A stretch of DNA of 64,000 nt from Austropuccinia psidii (Eukaryota; Basidiomycota; Pucciniomycetes; Pucciniales; Sphaerophragmiaceae), in contig JALGQZ010000011.1 of assembly GCA_023105745.1 (NCBI GenBank), forward strand, positions 30,316,612 through 30,380,611, written 5' to 3'. Of this stretch, positions 22,558-34,501 are shown in pieces (position 1 is the stretch's first letter; every line of letters begins with the position of its first letter). Below the pieces are notes generated by a model that was not told the origin of the DNA, did no database searches, and was given only the letters and a program-made list of their open reading frames with translations. The position numbers were made by a program, and so were the translations under genes.

Positions 22558-24954
22558 TGTCCAAAAAGGGGGAAAATCAATGAAAATGACATTGAAAAGG
22601 AACCAGATGTTGAAAAAGAAGACATAACTGAAGACAATTCAGATGATAAGTCATCCATATTTTCTGAATCTTCAAAAGATATAGAAAATATCAATGCCAC
22701 TTTTGACATCATGGAATCTTATTCCCACTTGCCACAATTGAGCAATGGTCAAGTTGATTTATCAAAAGTTCAAGATGCGCAGCTTATGAAGACAAAACCA
22801 AATAGAGGGAAAGGTTATACAGCTGGTAACTCCTGTATAACAGAAGTGGTGATAGACAACAAGCCCACCAAACTTTTGCTTGACCCAGGAGCCTTCTGCT
22901 CTTGTGTTGGAAAATCTTTTCTTAAGACTTGTGTACCAAATTTTGAAGACCAATTGTTACCAATTGATGGTATAAAATTCAACAGTGCAAGTAACCCAAT
23001 GAAAGCATTAGGAATTTTTGAGACCAATGTCATATTCCCACACATCAATGGGAATTTAAGGATCACAGTTGAATTTGTTGTTATGGAAAATTGCTCTAGT
23101 ACCCATTTTATATTGGGAAATGACTATTTAATCATGTATGGGATAGATTTACATAATAACAAAGACAGATACTTTACTATTGGAGACAACAAGCACCAAA
23201 AATTTGCCTTTTTGCCATTTAAAAGACAGATTACAGTAAACAAAGTATCACCAGTCAACTTAGACTTAGAAAAATTTAATTCTGAACAGTTAAATGAGGC
23301 TGAAATAAGCCTCCATCTGACTGATAAACAAGAAAATGAACTTTCTTCCCTTTTGTATGACCACAGAGAAGCATTTGCTACAGACAAAGAACCTCTAGGA
23401 GAAATTATTGGTCATGAAGTTGACATAATTCTTAACATTGAGAGACCTTATCCACCACTCTTAAGAAGGCCTGCTTATCCAGCAAGTCCAAAATCAAGAG
23501 AAGCTCTAGAAATTCATATCAAAGAACTTCTGGACCTTGGTGTAATACGAAAAGTAGGCCACAATGAAGAAGTAGAAATAACTACACCAGTCATAGTGGC
23601 GTGGCATAATGGAAAATCCAGAATGGTTGGGGACTTTAGAGCTCTGAACACTTACACTGTTCCAGACAGATACCCAATACCAAAAATCCAAATTGCCCTT
23701 ACTCAAAAATCTCAAGCAGTGTATATAACCACTATGGATGCCCTTAAAGGATTCCATCAAAATGTGGTAACACCAGGAGCAAGAAAATACTTGAGAATTA
23801 TTGTTCATTGTGGAGTGTATGAATACTTAAGGATGCCCTTTGGTATCAAAAATGCACCTTCACACTTCCAAAGAATGATGAATGAAATCATCCCTGAAGA
23901 ACTCTCAGAGGGATGGTTAATCATTTACATTGATGACATTATTATCTGTTGCAAGACTTGGGAGTAGCACATGTACAGATTATCAAGAGTTTTGACAAAA
24001 ATTCAATCAGTAAACATGAAAATCTCCTTGAAGAAATGTCATTTTGTATTTAAAGAACTTAAAGCACTAGGACATGTTGTATCTGGTTTGTCCCTTGGAA
24101 TTGACAAAAACAAAGTTGCAGCAGTATTGTTAAAACCCATGCCTCAGAACAAGAAGGAAATTCAGTCATTCTTAGGTTTTGCAGGATATTACAGGCAACA
24201 CATTAAAGATTTTGCATCCATAGCAAGACCACTTTATAAGTTGTGTGACAAAGACACAGTATTTGAAATGACTGTTGACAGAGTCAAAGCTTTTGAGTCT
24301 CTAACAGAAGCATTGACCACTGCTCCACTCTTACTGATGCCAGACTTTAAATTGCCTTTCAAGCTGTATATTGTCGCATCAGGGGATGGACTGGGTGCTG
24401 CACTTCACCAATTTCAGATCATAAATGATAAACCTGTAGAAGGACCCATATTTTTCATATCCAGGCAAATCAATCCAACTGAAGCCAGATATGGAGCAAG
24501 TCAGATGGAGTGTCTATGCCTTGTATGGGCCTTGGAGAAGTTGAACTACTTCTTAGAGGGATGTGTTTTTGAAGTGATAACAGACTGTACAGCTGTCAAA
24601 TCACTTTTGAACATGAAAACACCCAACCGACACATGCTCAGATGGCAAATAGCCATACAAGAATACAGAGGCAATATGACTATTGTTCATAAGGATGGGA
24701 ATATTCATAAGAATGCAGATGGACTAAGCAGATGGCCATTACCAAATAATAATGATAATCCTGCTTATGTGCCAGAAGAATCTTCACCACAAATTCTATT
24801 AGAAGGAATAAGTGTTACAGACTTGAACACCACCTTCTTTGAAGAAGTCAGAAGTAGTTACACTCAAGATAAGAATTGTAGCATCTTATGCCAATTGTTT
24901 AACAAAGACTGTAAAGACAACTCTCTAATACATGCCTTGGATGAAGTATGGTGA
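22558..24954 (+). pseudogene. pol: Element A protease, reverse transcriptase and RNase H
   Basis: Continues the Gag frame after the solo LTR (the first codons match the CPKKTKINE region of C), so the ATG at 22711 is not the real start. Order: acidic linker, protease with LLLDPGAFCSCVG (Asp at 22882, Pro where Ser or Thr is normal), RT with [32 protein letters not shown] and YIDD (about 23926-23937), TAG at 23965-23967, RT thumb, then RNase H. RNase H reads [15 protein letters not shown] where C has YIDAC, so its first catalytic Asp is Val (GTC, 24373-24375). TGA at 24952-24954 ends this part. Confidence 0.93.
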
Positions 24955-26384
24955 AAATCTTATGATGAAGGAAGATTTCACCTACTGGATGGTATAATTT
25001 ACCACAGAACCAAGCACACATGCATCATGACAGTTGTAGACAGGTCATTAATCAATCTTGTACTGAAAGAATGCCATGATAGTCCCTTTTTCAGGACATC
25101 TGTCTGAAGACAGAACAAGAGAGAAGGTAAAGACCTGCATATGGTGGCCAATGTGGCAGAAGGATGTTGCAGAGTATTGCAAAACCTGTGACAGATGCCA
25201 AAAGGCAAATAAATCCACTGGCAAAAGACTTGGAAATATGATAAAAATCCCAGAACCCAACAGACCTTGGGAAATTGCCCATATGGATTGGGTAACTGGC
25301 CTACCACCAGGAGGTGACAGGAGCTATAATGCTTGCCTAGTAATTGTGGACAGATTCAGTAAAACTCCAATCTTTTTACCATTTCACAAAGATGATACAG
25401 CCATGGATACAGCTCTTCTGATATGGAATAGAGTAGTGTCATGGACTGGGATATTTACAAATATCATCAGTGATAGAGATCCAAAACTCACTTCAGCACT
25501 ATGGACAAATCTTCACCAATTATTTGGCACTAAACTGTCTTGCTCTACAGCCTACCACCCACAAACTGATGGCCTGGCTGGAAGAATGATCCAAACCTTA
25601 GAGGACATGGTGAGAAGATTTTGTGCATATGTCCTTGAATTCAAAGATTGTGATGGATTTACCCATGATTGGTGTACTCTGTTGCCAGCACTGGAATTAG
25701 CATATAAAACATCAATCCATGCCAGTACCAATCAGACTCCTGCTATTCTAGAAAAAGGATGGAACCCCAAGTTACCCCAAGATTCCTTGAGGAAAGACTT
25801 AATTGAAATACATCCCACAGCTTCTAGCTTCAAAGGAATTCTAGACAAAGCTAGAAAGCATGCAGTAAGATGCATGGCGGCTTCTTTTGCATATGCTAAA
25901 GACAAATGGGATAAATCACCTGCATCTCCAGATTTCAAAGTGCCGGACCTAGTTCTTGTATCCACCACTAACTTCAATAACATCAAAGGATGTAAAAAGT
26001 TGAAAGACTCCTTTGCAGGACCTTTTGTGATTAAGGCCCTCCATGGAGAAAATGCTGTTGAAGTAGAGTTATCTGAAGAACTTAGCAATAAGAACCCCAC
26101 ATTTCCAGTAAGCTTGATAAAGCCATATAATTCTAGTCATGCTGAGAAATTTCCCTTGAGGAATAAGATTCCACAAGTTATACCTCCTATTGAGACATCT
26201 GGTACTAAGAAAATTACCAAAGTTCTTAAAGAAAGAAAATTAAGAACCAAGAAAGTAAGGGAATACCTTGTTAGGTACAGTGACCCAACTTGTGAAGATG
26301 AATGGTTATAAGAAAAAGATATAAAAGAAGCTACCAAACTCCTCAGGAGATTCAGAAACACTAGAAACACCAATATTACAAAGT
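24955..26384 (+). pseudogene. pol: Element A integrase and chromodomain-like tail
   Basis: The zinc domain (KECHD, then CKTCDRCQKAN) is read across a one-base insertion in the T-run at about 25085-25091. The core has Asp at 25286-25288 (HMDWVTGLP) and Asp at 25472-25474 (ISDRDP). At the exact position of the catalytic Glu there is Gly (GGA, 25580-25582, LAGRMIQTLED). The C-terminal part has the DLVLVSTTNFN strand region, VSLIKPYN, and a chromodomain-like end (LKERKLRTKKVREYLVRYSDP). TAA at 26309-26311 cuts this end, with the remainder (KLLRRFR) still readable beyond. Confidence 0.92.
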
Positions 26385-26409
26385 AATATTCTTTGTTAGG
26401 GGGAGCGAA

Positions 26410-28243
26410 TGTGAGCCTTAGAGGTAATTTCATATACCCAAAAGACCACAAATACAAAGATAACCTATTAATATAAACAAAATAAATTTATTTATATTAT
26501 TAAAATAAAAATCAAAATATACATATAAAATTATATTAAAAATAAAAAATTAATTGCAATTTAAGAATAAAAATACATTAAATTTTGTAAGTATAAAATT
26601 ACCTTTATACTTGAAAAAATTAAGTAAAAGTGAAATTTTAACAAAATTGTGAAAAAATAAACCAATTTGTAAAAAATTTAAATAAAAATTACTATAACTT
26701 TTTAATCTATCAAATAAACATATAAAAATTATTTCACCATTGGATTCCTCATAAAATATTAGGTGGGGTCACCTCTGAGTGAAATTCTTGTAACTCAACT
26801 CTAAATAAGCTTAAATTAAGTTTTTAGTATTTTCAATAAAAAAGTTGAAAATCCTCAAAATTTTAAATTAATTCACACCACATGTGGCGTTAACCATCAA
26901 TTTTTGTGTTAAAATTGAGGTGTTGTGTTTAGTTTAGAAGTTATGAGGATTTGAAGTATTTTCAATTGAATTCAATTGAAATGTCAAAATGTGCGCGTGT
27001 ATTACATAAGTGAACTTTGATTTACATATGAGGTGTCAATTCTTACTGTATTGTACTGTACAATTGAATTGAATTACATATGTAAATTATAAGTATAATA
27101 CATGATGAGGAACTAAAGGAAAAATAAATTGGAAAGATTGAATTTGGGGGGGGAAAGGAACTCCAGCTCTAAGGGGGAGCTAGACGCCCAAAATCCTTGC
27201 TGACAGGCGTGGGATGTCAAAATGAATGCAAAAGCTCATCAATTTTGGCCTGGAATTGAGTTACAGGGTCTGTGGACTCAATTGATGATGAGGTTTTGAT
27301 ACCAACTGGGGTAGTTTTAGCTGTTGCCAAGAGGGTAAAACTACCCTTAAGATAAAACAATCATAGTAAAAACAGTTTTAACTGGTTTCTACGCCTCTGA
27401 CACACATTCTGACGTGTTTTGAAGGCTCTAGGCCTGGTATTGCTATAGTAATGGCTGATTTAAGGGTCAAAAATGGCTAAAAATGGCTAAAAATGGCTTA
27501 AACCAGCCCTTTTTGGTCTAAACGAGGGTTCAATGATGCCATAATTGGCTTTTCTGTTGTCAGACTGTTTTTCACGACTGACAAGAGTCAATTTTACTTT
27601 TGGAGTAAGAGAATTGATGGCTATAAAAGAATGTCTTCTTTGCCCCACTTTTCTCTTCATGTTAGAATCTTTTCCTTTTATAATTAGTTTAAACATTGTT
27701 AAACCAATCAATAAGAGATTCCAACCACCACTTTTAAATCATTTTAATCCTTTTAAACACGTGAAAAAATCATTATAATCATTGTTTGTAACTCTTATAA
27801 TCATTTTTACCCCTGAACCACCCCAAAAGTGAATTAAAGCATCTTTCATCACTGTTAACTTTGTCACTCTGTTTCCAAATTCACTCTGGTCACTTTTGCG
27901 CGTGTTTTCTCTTTAATATTATTTTTAAAGACTTTGTTCTATAATTAATTGCTTGCAGTTCTTTGCTCAATTAAATACAATTGAAATTGCTCTTGAAGAA
28001 ATTTCTTTTGTAGCCTTAAAATATCTCTTGTAAAGTATTTTTTGGATAAATTTTTATTGTTGGTAAAACAATAAATTTTTATATTATTGTTTTATACTAA
28101 TAAAGTTATAAACAATAAAATTGGCGTGTTTTCTCTTAAAAATAACATTCCATACTATTTTTAATTGATTTTTACCTTATACAAATTTTGAGGACAGGAA
28201 AAGTACTTGATTTTCAATCAAAGTTTCATATCCACACCTTACA
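26410..28243 (+). repeat. Element A 3' LTR
   Basis: 1834 bp, preceded by a purine tract (AGGGGGAGCGAA, 26398-26409) and followed by the target duplication AATAA. It differs from the 5' LTR by scattered substitutions, a few percent by eye. It carries the same three AAAAATGGCT units at 27469-27498. Confidence 0.95.
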
Positions 28244-28248
28244 AATAA

Positions 28249-29084
28249 GGAGATATTACTATAATTAGTGCAAAACTCAGCCTCTAAGTATTATAATTAG
28301 GATTAATGAACAAGATCCTAATAGAAATTATCCATTTGAACTTGATATAATTGAATTGATAAAGGTGAAAGCTCATAGCCTTACAGCAATGTGTTTAGAA
28401 ATAAAGGGTATGGATATATAGCTCCAAAATTTCAATATCCTTTATTAGGAGGAGCTACCTACCAATTTGATTCTTTGAAGTCATGGAAAAGGCTTTTAGC
28501 TCGTTTATAAAAAAATTATTTCTGAAAATTATCAATCTTGACAATTTGTTTTTTTTTGTGAATAGATATGATTAAGCTAATCTGATTCTGTATGAAATAG
28601 AAATTTTAGATTAAATATCCAGCCAATTTTTTGAACAACCATGAGGGTCCAGACAAACTTATTATATATTGATATAATTTTGGAAAATAAGAGTAATAGT
28701 TACGATTCTCTGAGGAGATTAAATACAGCTTAATTGTGTGTAGTAGCTTGAGAGAATACTTATGCATGAGATTTTATAAAAGGTAATCCATATCAGTGTG
28801 GCCCTAATTTAACTTTCAAACAATTTATTGAGCCTCAGTGACCATAAAATCAATGAATTTTTCAACTTTTGGTGGTTTTAAATTCAATTTTTTATTCAAA
28901 AATTATTGTTCTTCTTGAGAATGTAAGGAATATCACTTTGATAGAGAGATATTGAGTAAAATTATTCACATGGATATAAAGAAAGGTTTTATGAATAATA
29001 AAGTACATAAGGCTCAATATTTAGGCTGAAGCCTATTTGGAACAAATTACCTCCAGGAATTTTAATGTGTATCTGGTTCAATGC
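28249..29084. other. Unidentified AT-rich stretch
   Basis: About 840 bp. No sustained open frame, no LTR-like ends and no recognisable protein on either strand. It is the right flank of the element A insertion and the left flank of the LTR at 29085. Confidence 0.5.
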
Positions 29085-30526
29085 TGTCACAACCATGGCA
29101 ATTCACCCTTCTGGACCTCAATTTGGCATATCCATTCCATATCCAATTTATGGCAATTTGGCCATATTCATAATCCTTGGCCAAATTTGCTCTTTCATAT
29201 TTCCTGGCCTTTGATGGCCATTTCCCTATCTGGGGCCAACTTGGCCCCTTCATAATCATCACGCCTTTCCTGGCCTGTCTTAGGTATTTTCCAGTAAACA
29301 GGGAAAATAAAGCCCAAAAGCCTGTATTTGGTTGTTCAAGCTTTAAATACAGATTTGCAAATTTTTCTGTATTCAGCCTTTATATGCAATTTTCCCATGT
29401 AATATGGGAAATATTCCCAAATGGCCATATGAGGCCATTTGGGGATTAATTGCCAGTCTTGGGCCTTTTGTGCAAATACAGTTTTAAAGCTTTATAATCT
29501 GTATTTAGCCAAAACACCCAAAAACATTTTGTCACCTCTGAAGCCACCCAAAACCCATTTTTCACTCATATCCTCCTGGCATCTGTCCAAATGATCTTTG
29601 GCCTCTTTCACCCTCCAATAACCAAAAGTGCCATAAATTATGTTATACATCATTATGCATCTTTTTTCAGCAGCAATCCAATGGTACCAATTTCAAAACC
29701 GTTATTTCAAGATTCCATGAGGTCATCAAGGCATCATGTCATCCAGAGGATTCATCAAGGCTCAAGGACAAGTTTCACTCTCAAATTTCAATGATGCCAT
29801 CAAGAAATCATTGCACATTCTCATTCACAGTATTCCTACAAGGGAATACTGGCAGCCCATTCTCAAGGTATATTAGAGAGCTAGTTCCAAACAAGTCTGC
29901 CAAGTTTCCATGCTCCATCAATCCACCTTGTCAACCACGTTCATCCAATACAGTATGGATTCATAAAGACCTGTATTTCAGTCACACACTATGGGAAGAT
30001 CATTCAACCCAGTTCATTTATCAATCTGGCAAGGTATATATTCCATCAGACAATCAATACAGATCAGCTGCCATCCTGAAGGAGTCAAGCTCTCAATTTT
30101 TCATATATACCAGACTCCTTTGACCCTGGGGGGTTTTCCCCCAGTTAATTAATATATCTTGATGTTATTTTATATTTATATATCTTATCTCTTTTGATAA
30201 ATGAATACTGATATTATCAACTCAGTCATTTAGCACCTTTGTATTTTCTTCCTTTGCCTGTAAGTGGATATTAATGGTCATATCCTTCACTAATTTCATT
30301 GTTCATTCTGGCAGGTTGAAACAGTGATTAAGGACATACTTGGTTGGCTTGTTGGCCATTTGTCTTCTTATTTCTCTCATTGCATCTCATCTTTGTACTT
30401 GCATATTTCTTAGCAAAAATCCATCTCTTTTATTTTATCCTCTTTATCCTTTGGAGTCTTCCAAGTGAGTTCCCTGATTACTGAGTGCCAGGCCACTATT
30501 GTTTTTCCCTAGAGCCCCTGTGACAA
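29085..30526 (+). repeat. Chromovirus-type LTR, long form (1442 bp), apparently solo
   Basis: Starts TGTCACAACC and ends CCCCTGTGACA. It shares GGGGTTTTCCCCCAGTTAATTAATATAT (about 30130), CAGGTTGAAACAGTG (about 30312), CTGAGTGCCAGGCC and AGAGCCCCTGTGACA with the E1 3' LTR and the solo LTR at 14121. It is about twice their length, with extra sequence in the 5' half rich in GGCCA/TGGCC and AATACAG motifs. Flanks are AATGC and ATTGC, a target duplication with one mismatch. Confidence 0.8.
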
Positions 30527-31222
30527 TTGCATTACCTAGATATGGGGTTCGTGGTATTTTGTATTCATGGTTAAGATATCAATACTGAACAATAGGTTTT
30601 AGGTAAGTTCTTGGGAAAAGGGGTCATATTTCATTAATTTAACCCTTGATGAAAAGTTTTAAATTAATGGTTTAGTTGAAAAAAAGATTTTCAATACTCT
30701 AAGGGGTTGTTCAAATATGGTCTATGATACTTTGGTAGCTTTTCAGTTATCTGAAGATGGTAGTATTTAATTTCTGAAATAAACTGTTGGGAAGGGCTGT
30801 TACATGCATAAGTTATAATAATGTGTACACATTTTTAAATATGTGGTTAAATCAAATTTCAAAGAAGACACTAAGAACATATAATGTGTTAAAAAAATGC
30901 ATAAAAAACTATAATAGTGGTATAGGTGGAAATTTGTGATTACATAGCAAGTAGAAATAAGCTGGAATATTCTCAGAATATATGCCAAGGCATCCATATA
31001 TCTAATCAAATATTTAATATCTTCTATAAATATAAAGTATTTGATCAGGTGTCAAGGGATTTCAAAAGATTTTAACCTTTTGCAAATATAGTCTAAGTTG
31101 GAGCTTCATTTCATATACTTGTAGGTCTATTGTCAAAGGGGCCTTTTGGGTAAAATAGAGTGGCTTTGAAATAAGTGGATAAGAGCTCACTTCAAGGACT
31201 CCAAATAATTAAAGGAATAAAA
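30527..31222. other. Unidentified AT-rich stretch
   Basis: About 700 bp between two LTRs. No recognisable protein, repeat or RNA gene. The longest open frames are about 70 codons and look random. Confidence 0.5.
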
Positions 31223-33217
31223 TTTGAGCCTGTGAGGTATGTAGGACATACCCAACAGGCCAATAATATTATTTTGCGCATTTTATTTGGTCAATAATTG
31301 AATTTTTAAATAGTTTTAAAGAAAAAAACTGAGAATTGACTATAGCTTTATTTTGGATAAACTAAATTATAATTATTATAATATTTTTCAATTCTAAACC
31401 AAAATGGCCTAGGGTGTTCTACGCAAAAGTGGTTATTTTTACTGTTATGGGAATATTTGAGAATCTTACATAAAAATAGTACAATTCAATTTTTTTTTTT
31501 CAAATTTTCAAATCTTTAATTTTAAGTAGGATTTAAAGGTAAATAAATTTTATGTAAAATTACAAAAATTATGTTGAAATTAAGGTGGTTTATTTATTTA
31601 CTCAAATGGCTAAGTATTTTCTATGCAGGCTGTAGATACTGCATGGACTCATTCAAAATTAATTTTAAACCATGCTGTTGCTTCAAATGAAGAAACTGGC
31701 AAAATCCACACAAAAGGTGGAAAAATGGGCAAAATGGAAAAGAGTGCCAGGGTACCCAGATTTTTGCATCTGAAAGAGCCTACTTAAGGTTTTCCTCCTG
31801 TATTGATGAATGTCTAACCTTCTTTAAAATTTGACATTAAAAATTGATTCAATATTAAAGCTGAAAATGGTTGAATCAGCATTTGGACAGGAATTACAAG
31901 CTTCCAAATGGTAAATCCCTGCACAAAGGCTTTCAATCAAGGTTCTAAAGACTATGAATCCTTTTTAAGGCTTAAATAAGCTTCAAGTTAATGTTAAAAA
32001 CATCTGAACCTTAAAAAAATATGATATCAGCTTTTTATTTCTATGTTTATATGTAAAAAATAACCAAATTCAAAAATTCATGAAAATTTTGCACAGCTGA
32101 TAATTAAATCATATCTGTGTATAAGAAAAAACTAATCATCTGGTATACATGATAATATTTGATATTTAACCTTCAAAATACCTCATTTAATTACTCTTAA
32201 ACAAAATTTAAGATTTATTCAAAAGTTAATTAAAGATCTTGTTTAAAACAATGTTTCTTGAAATTTTATTGCCAAGATATTAAGAATATGAAATCTATAA
32301 TAAATGAATAATTATAATATGAAAACATGGAGTTAAGAATAATGCCTGTAACTCAAATTTTAATAGGAAAAATCGGTATTTTTGAAGTTTAAACTCATTT
32401 TTCGATGATGATTTATTCAGAATCAATTAGTACACCCCTTCTGAGAGCATAGTTGATACCAGAGGAGGTGTCTTAGGAATATAAATAGCCATTTCCTTAG
32501 TGTTTCTTCCCATCAATCAGTACAATCAATTCTACAAAACATAATATTTTAATTGAAAGAATCTTACACTATTATAAGTAACTTTCCATTATTTTCCTGT
32601 TGATAATTCTTATTAAAAAATAATTTAAATCTTATAATTCTATTATATTTTTATAAGACTTAATAATTTGTTTTTATTTTCTAAATTATTGCTACAAGAT
32701 AATTTGCGAAGATCAAAAACCCTTTAAAAAATCCTGCTCTCAACAATTTTGCTATGTTTATACCCATTTTTATGATTTGAGAATATTTCATGACCTTTTT
32801 TAGAATGTTCTCATTAATTAATAACTTATAAGGGAGTTTACATGAATATTCTATATCTGAGAATTTATGTTATAATTATCATTACACAGTTGTATATGAT
32901 ATTTTATATCATTTATAAATTGGTTTTATGTATATAAATTCAATATAATTGTATCCAGTAAATCTTTTATATTATTATTATTCTAATCTTCTGTTACTTT
33001 TAATAAAAATACAATTTTTATACAATTTTTATAACTTTTCTAATTATAAGGTTAAATAATATTAATTTTGAAGTATATTGGAGCTATCAATATCAACACT
33101 AATTATATTAGAATTTGTGGCTATAATATGTAATTATATTGTATTTCCATTTGGTTATATTCATAGTACTCTTAATAACTAGTATTATTATTAAGATCTT
33201 CATAGCCAAACCTTACA
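31223..33217 (+). repeat. D-type solo LTR
   Basis: 1995 bp from TTTGAGCCTGTGAGGTATGTAGGACATACCC (expected TGTGAG) to AACCTTACA. It matches the D LTR (50390 / 60969-62964) and, in reverse, 11972-13982. Shared blocks include CTAGGGTGTTCTACGC (about 31410), GGGTACCCAGATTTTTG (about 31750) and CATAGCCAAACCTTACA. Flanks TAAAA and TAAGA agree at four of five bases. No internal sequence follows. Confidence 0.83.
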
Positions 33218-34263
33218 TAAGACAGATGGAGCTTATTTCTTTGAAAAGATGCAGTAGAAAGATATTAATCAGAAAAGAGAAACCAATGGTCAAAGAGCCA
33301 GCCAATAAAACATCCATATAATATTTTCAACTTTTTCAGAATGAATAAAAGAATTAGAAAGGCTTTAGAAACCAATATCCACTGAAAAGGAAAGGAAAGG
33401 GAGTAAGTGAATGAATGTAGATTATCAGTATTAATTATCAAAATATGAGAGAAAAAAATGGATAAAAATAAATCCATTAGAGAAATTCACTGAGGAAAAA
33501 GTCCCCAGGGTACAAAAGAGTGCAATATATTTGAAATGTTGAAAAATCAATCTTTTCAGGGTAAAACCCCAGCTGAACTATTGGTGGATAGCTGTATTGA
33601 AATTTTTGGGGAATATAACTTGGTAAGCTTGAGAAATGAACTGGGTTTATTGAAATACCCACAGGTTTCAGCTTAATTGACCACAAGGTTCAATGAAATA
33701 CAGGCTTCTTTGACTCTAGTCCATATGGCTTAATTGAGTTTTCCATTATGGAATGAGCTTCTACAGCTTTGTAGCTGGTATTTGACTTCTCTTGGCCTTA
33801 GTCCTTGAAAAAACATAGAAAGTATTCCATTTGGGCAATACCATATTTTGATGGTACAGCCTGATTAAAAGGACAGGCTTGTCTTGATTGACTTAAACTG
33901 TCAATCATGGAGCTTTTTCTCTTGAAGTTGTTTTCCTTGAGAACATTTTCATAAAGTAAGAAGGAGAAGAACTGTGTGGCAGGGAATAAATCACCATAAA
34001 AATGAGTAATAATGATATCATGCTTGTTTTAAGAGAGTCAGGTGTACAGAAATAAAACCACGGATAAAGTGAGAAATTTTGGTTATTTCATACTTTTTCT
34101 GAGGTTGGAGGCTACAATTAATTTTCAAGGGTCCATGGCCCCTTGGTGGCTTTCTGGAATGAAGGGTACCATATGCAATTTGGCCATTCTTGGGTTTGTT
34201 GGGCTTTATGGGCCTGGGGTTCAAAATGGGGGTTTAAACCTCCTATGGATTCATTCTGCGACA
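33218..34263 (-). repeat. Degenerate chromovirus-type LTR, reverse orientation
   Basis: The minus-strand reading matches the 29085-30526 LTR in order. The complement of CAGGTTGAAACAGTG with its flanks corresponds to about 33270-33350, and the complement of CCTGGGGGGTTTTCCCCCAGTT corresponds to CTGAGGAAAAAGTCCCCAGGG at about 33490. The end TGCGACAGCA at about 34256-34266 corresponds to TGTGACAGCA. Many changes have accumulated. The boundaries are approximate. Confidence 0.55.
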
Positions 34264-34501
34264 GCAGGAGCCCCTCTGATAGGTAAGGACTGAAACTAGA
34301 ATAATAAAAGGAGGGTATGCAAGTGGCCAAACCAATAATGGTACAAGAATTACTTTAAATGTTGATATTAGGAATTCCTCCAAAATGATGAACCTGATCT
34401 TGATTCAAGGGCTATAAAGGTTGGATAAGACCTGTTTGACATGGTGTATGAAAGATGGGAGATTTTTATTCCACAATCATGATAATTGAAGGTATAAAAA
34501 A

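Larger units (their letters stand above)
16052..28243 (+). mobile_element. Element A: complete Ty3-type retrotransposon
   Basis: LTRs of 1833 and 1834 bp (16052-17884 and 26410-28243), both TGTGAGCCTTAGAGG...CACACCTTACA, bound by an exact 5-bp duplication AATAA. The internal region has a tRNA-Pro-like primer site, mini-exon, ORF1, ORF2 Gag-Pol and a purine tract. A reversed solo LTR of 2.1 kb sits inside it at 20456-22557, so without it the element is about 10.1 kb. Pol has two stops, a one-base frameshift, a third stop in the chromodomain, and lost catalytic residues in RNase H and integrase. It cannot move on its own. Confidence 0.96.
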
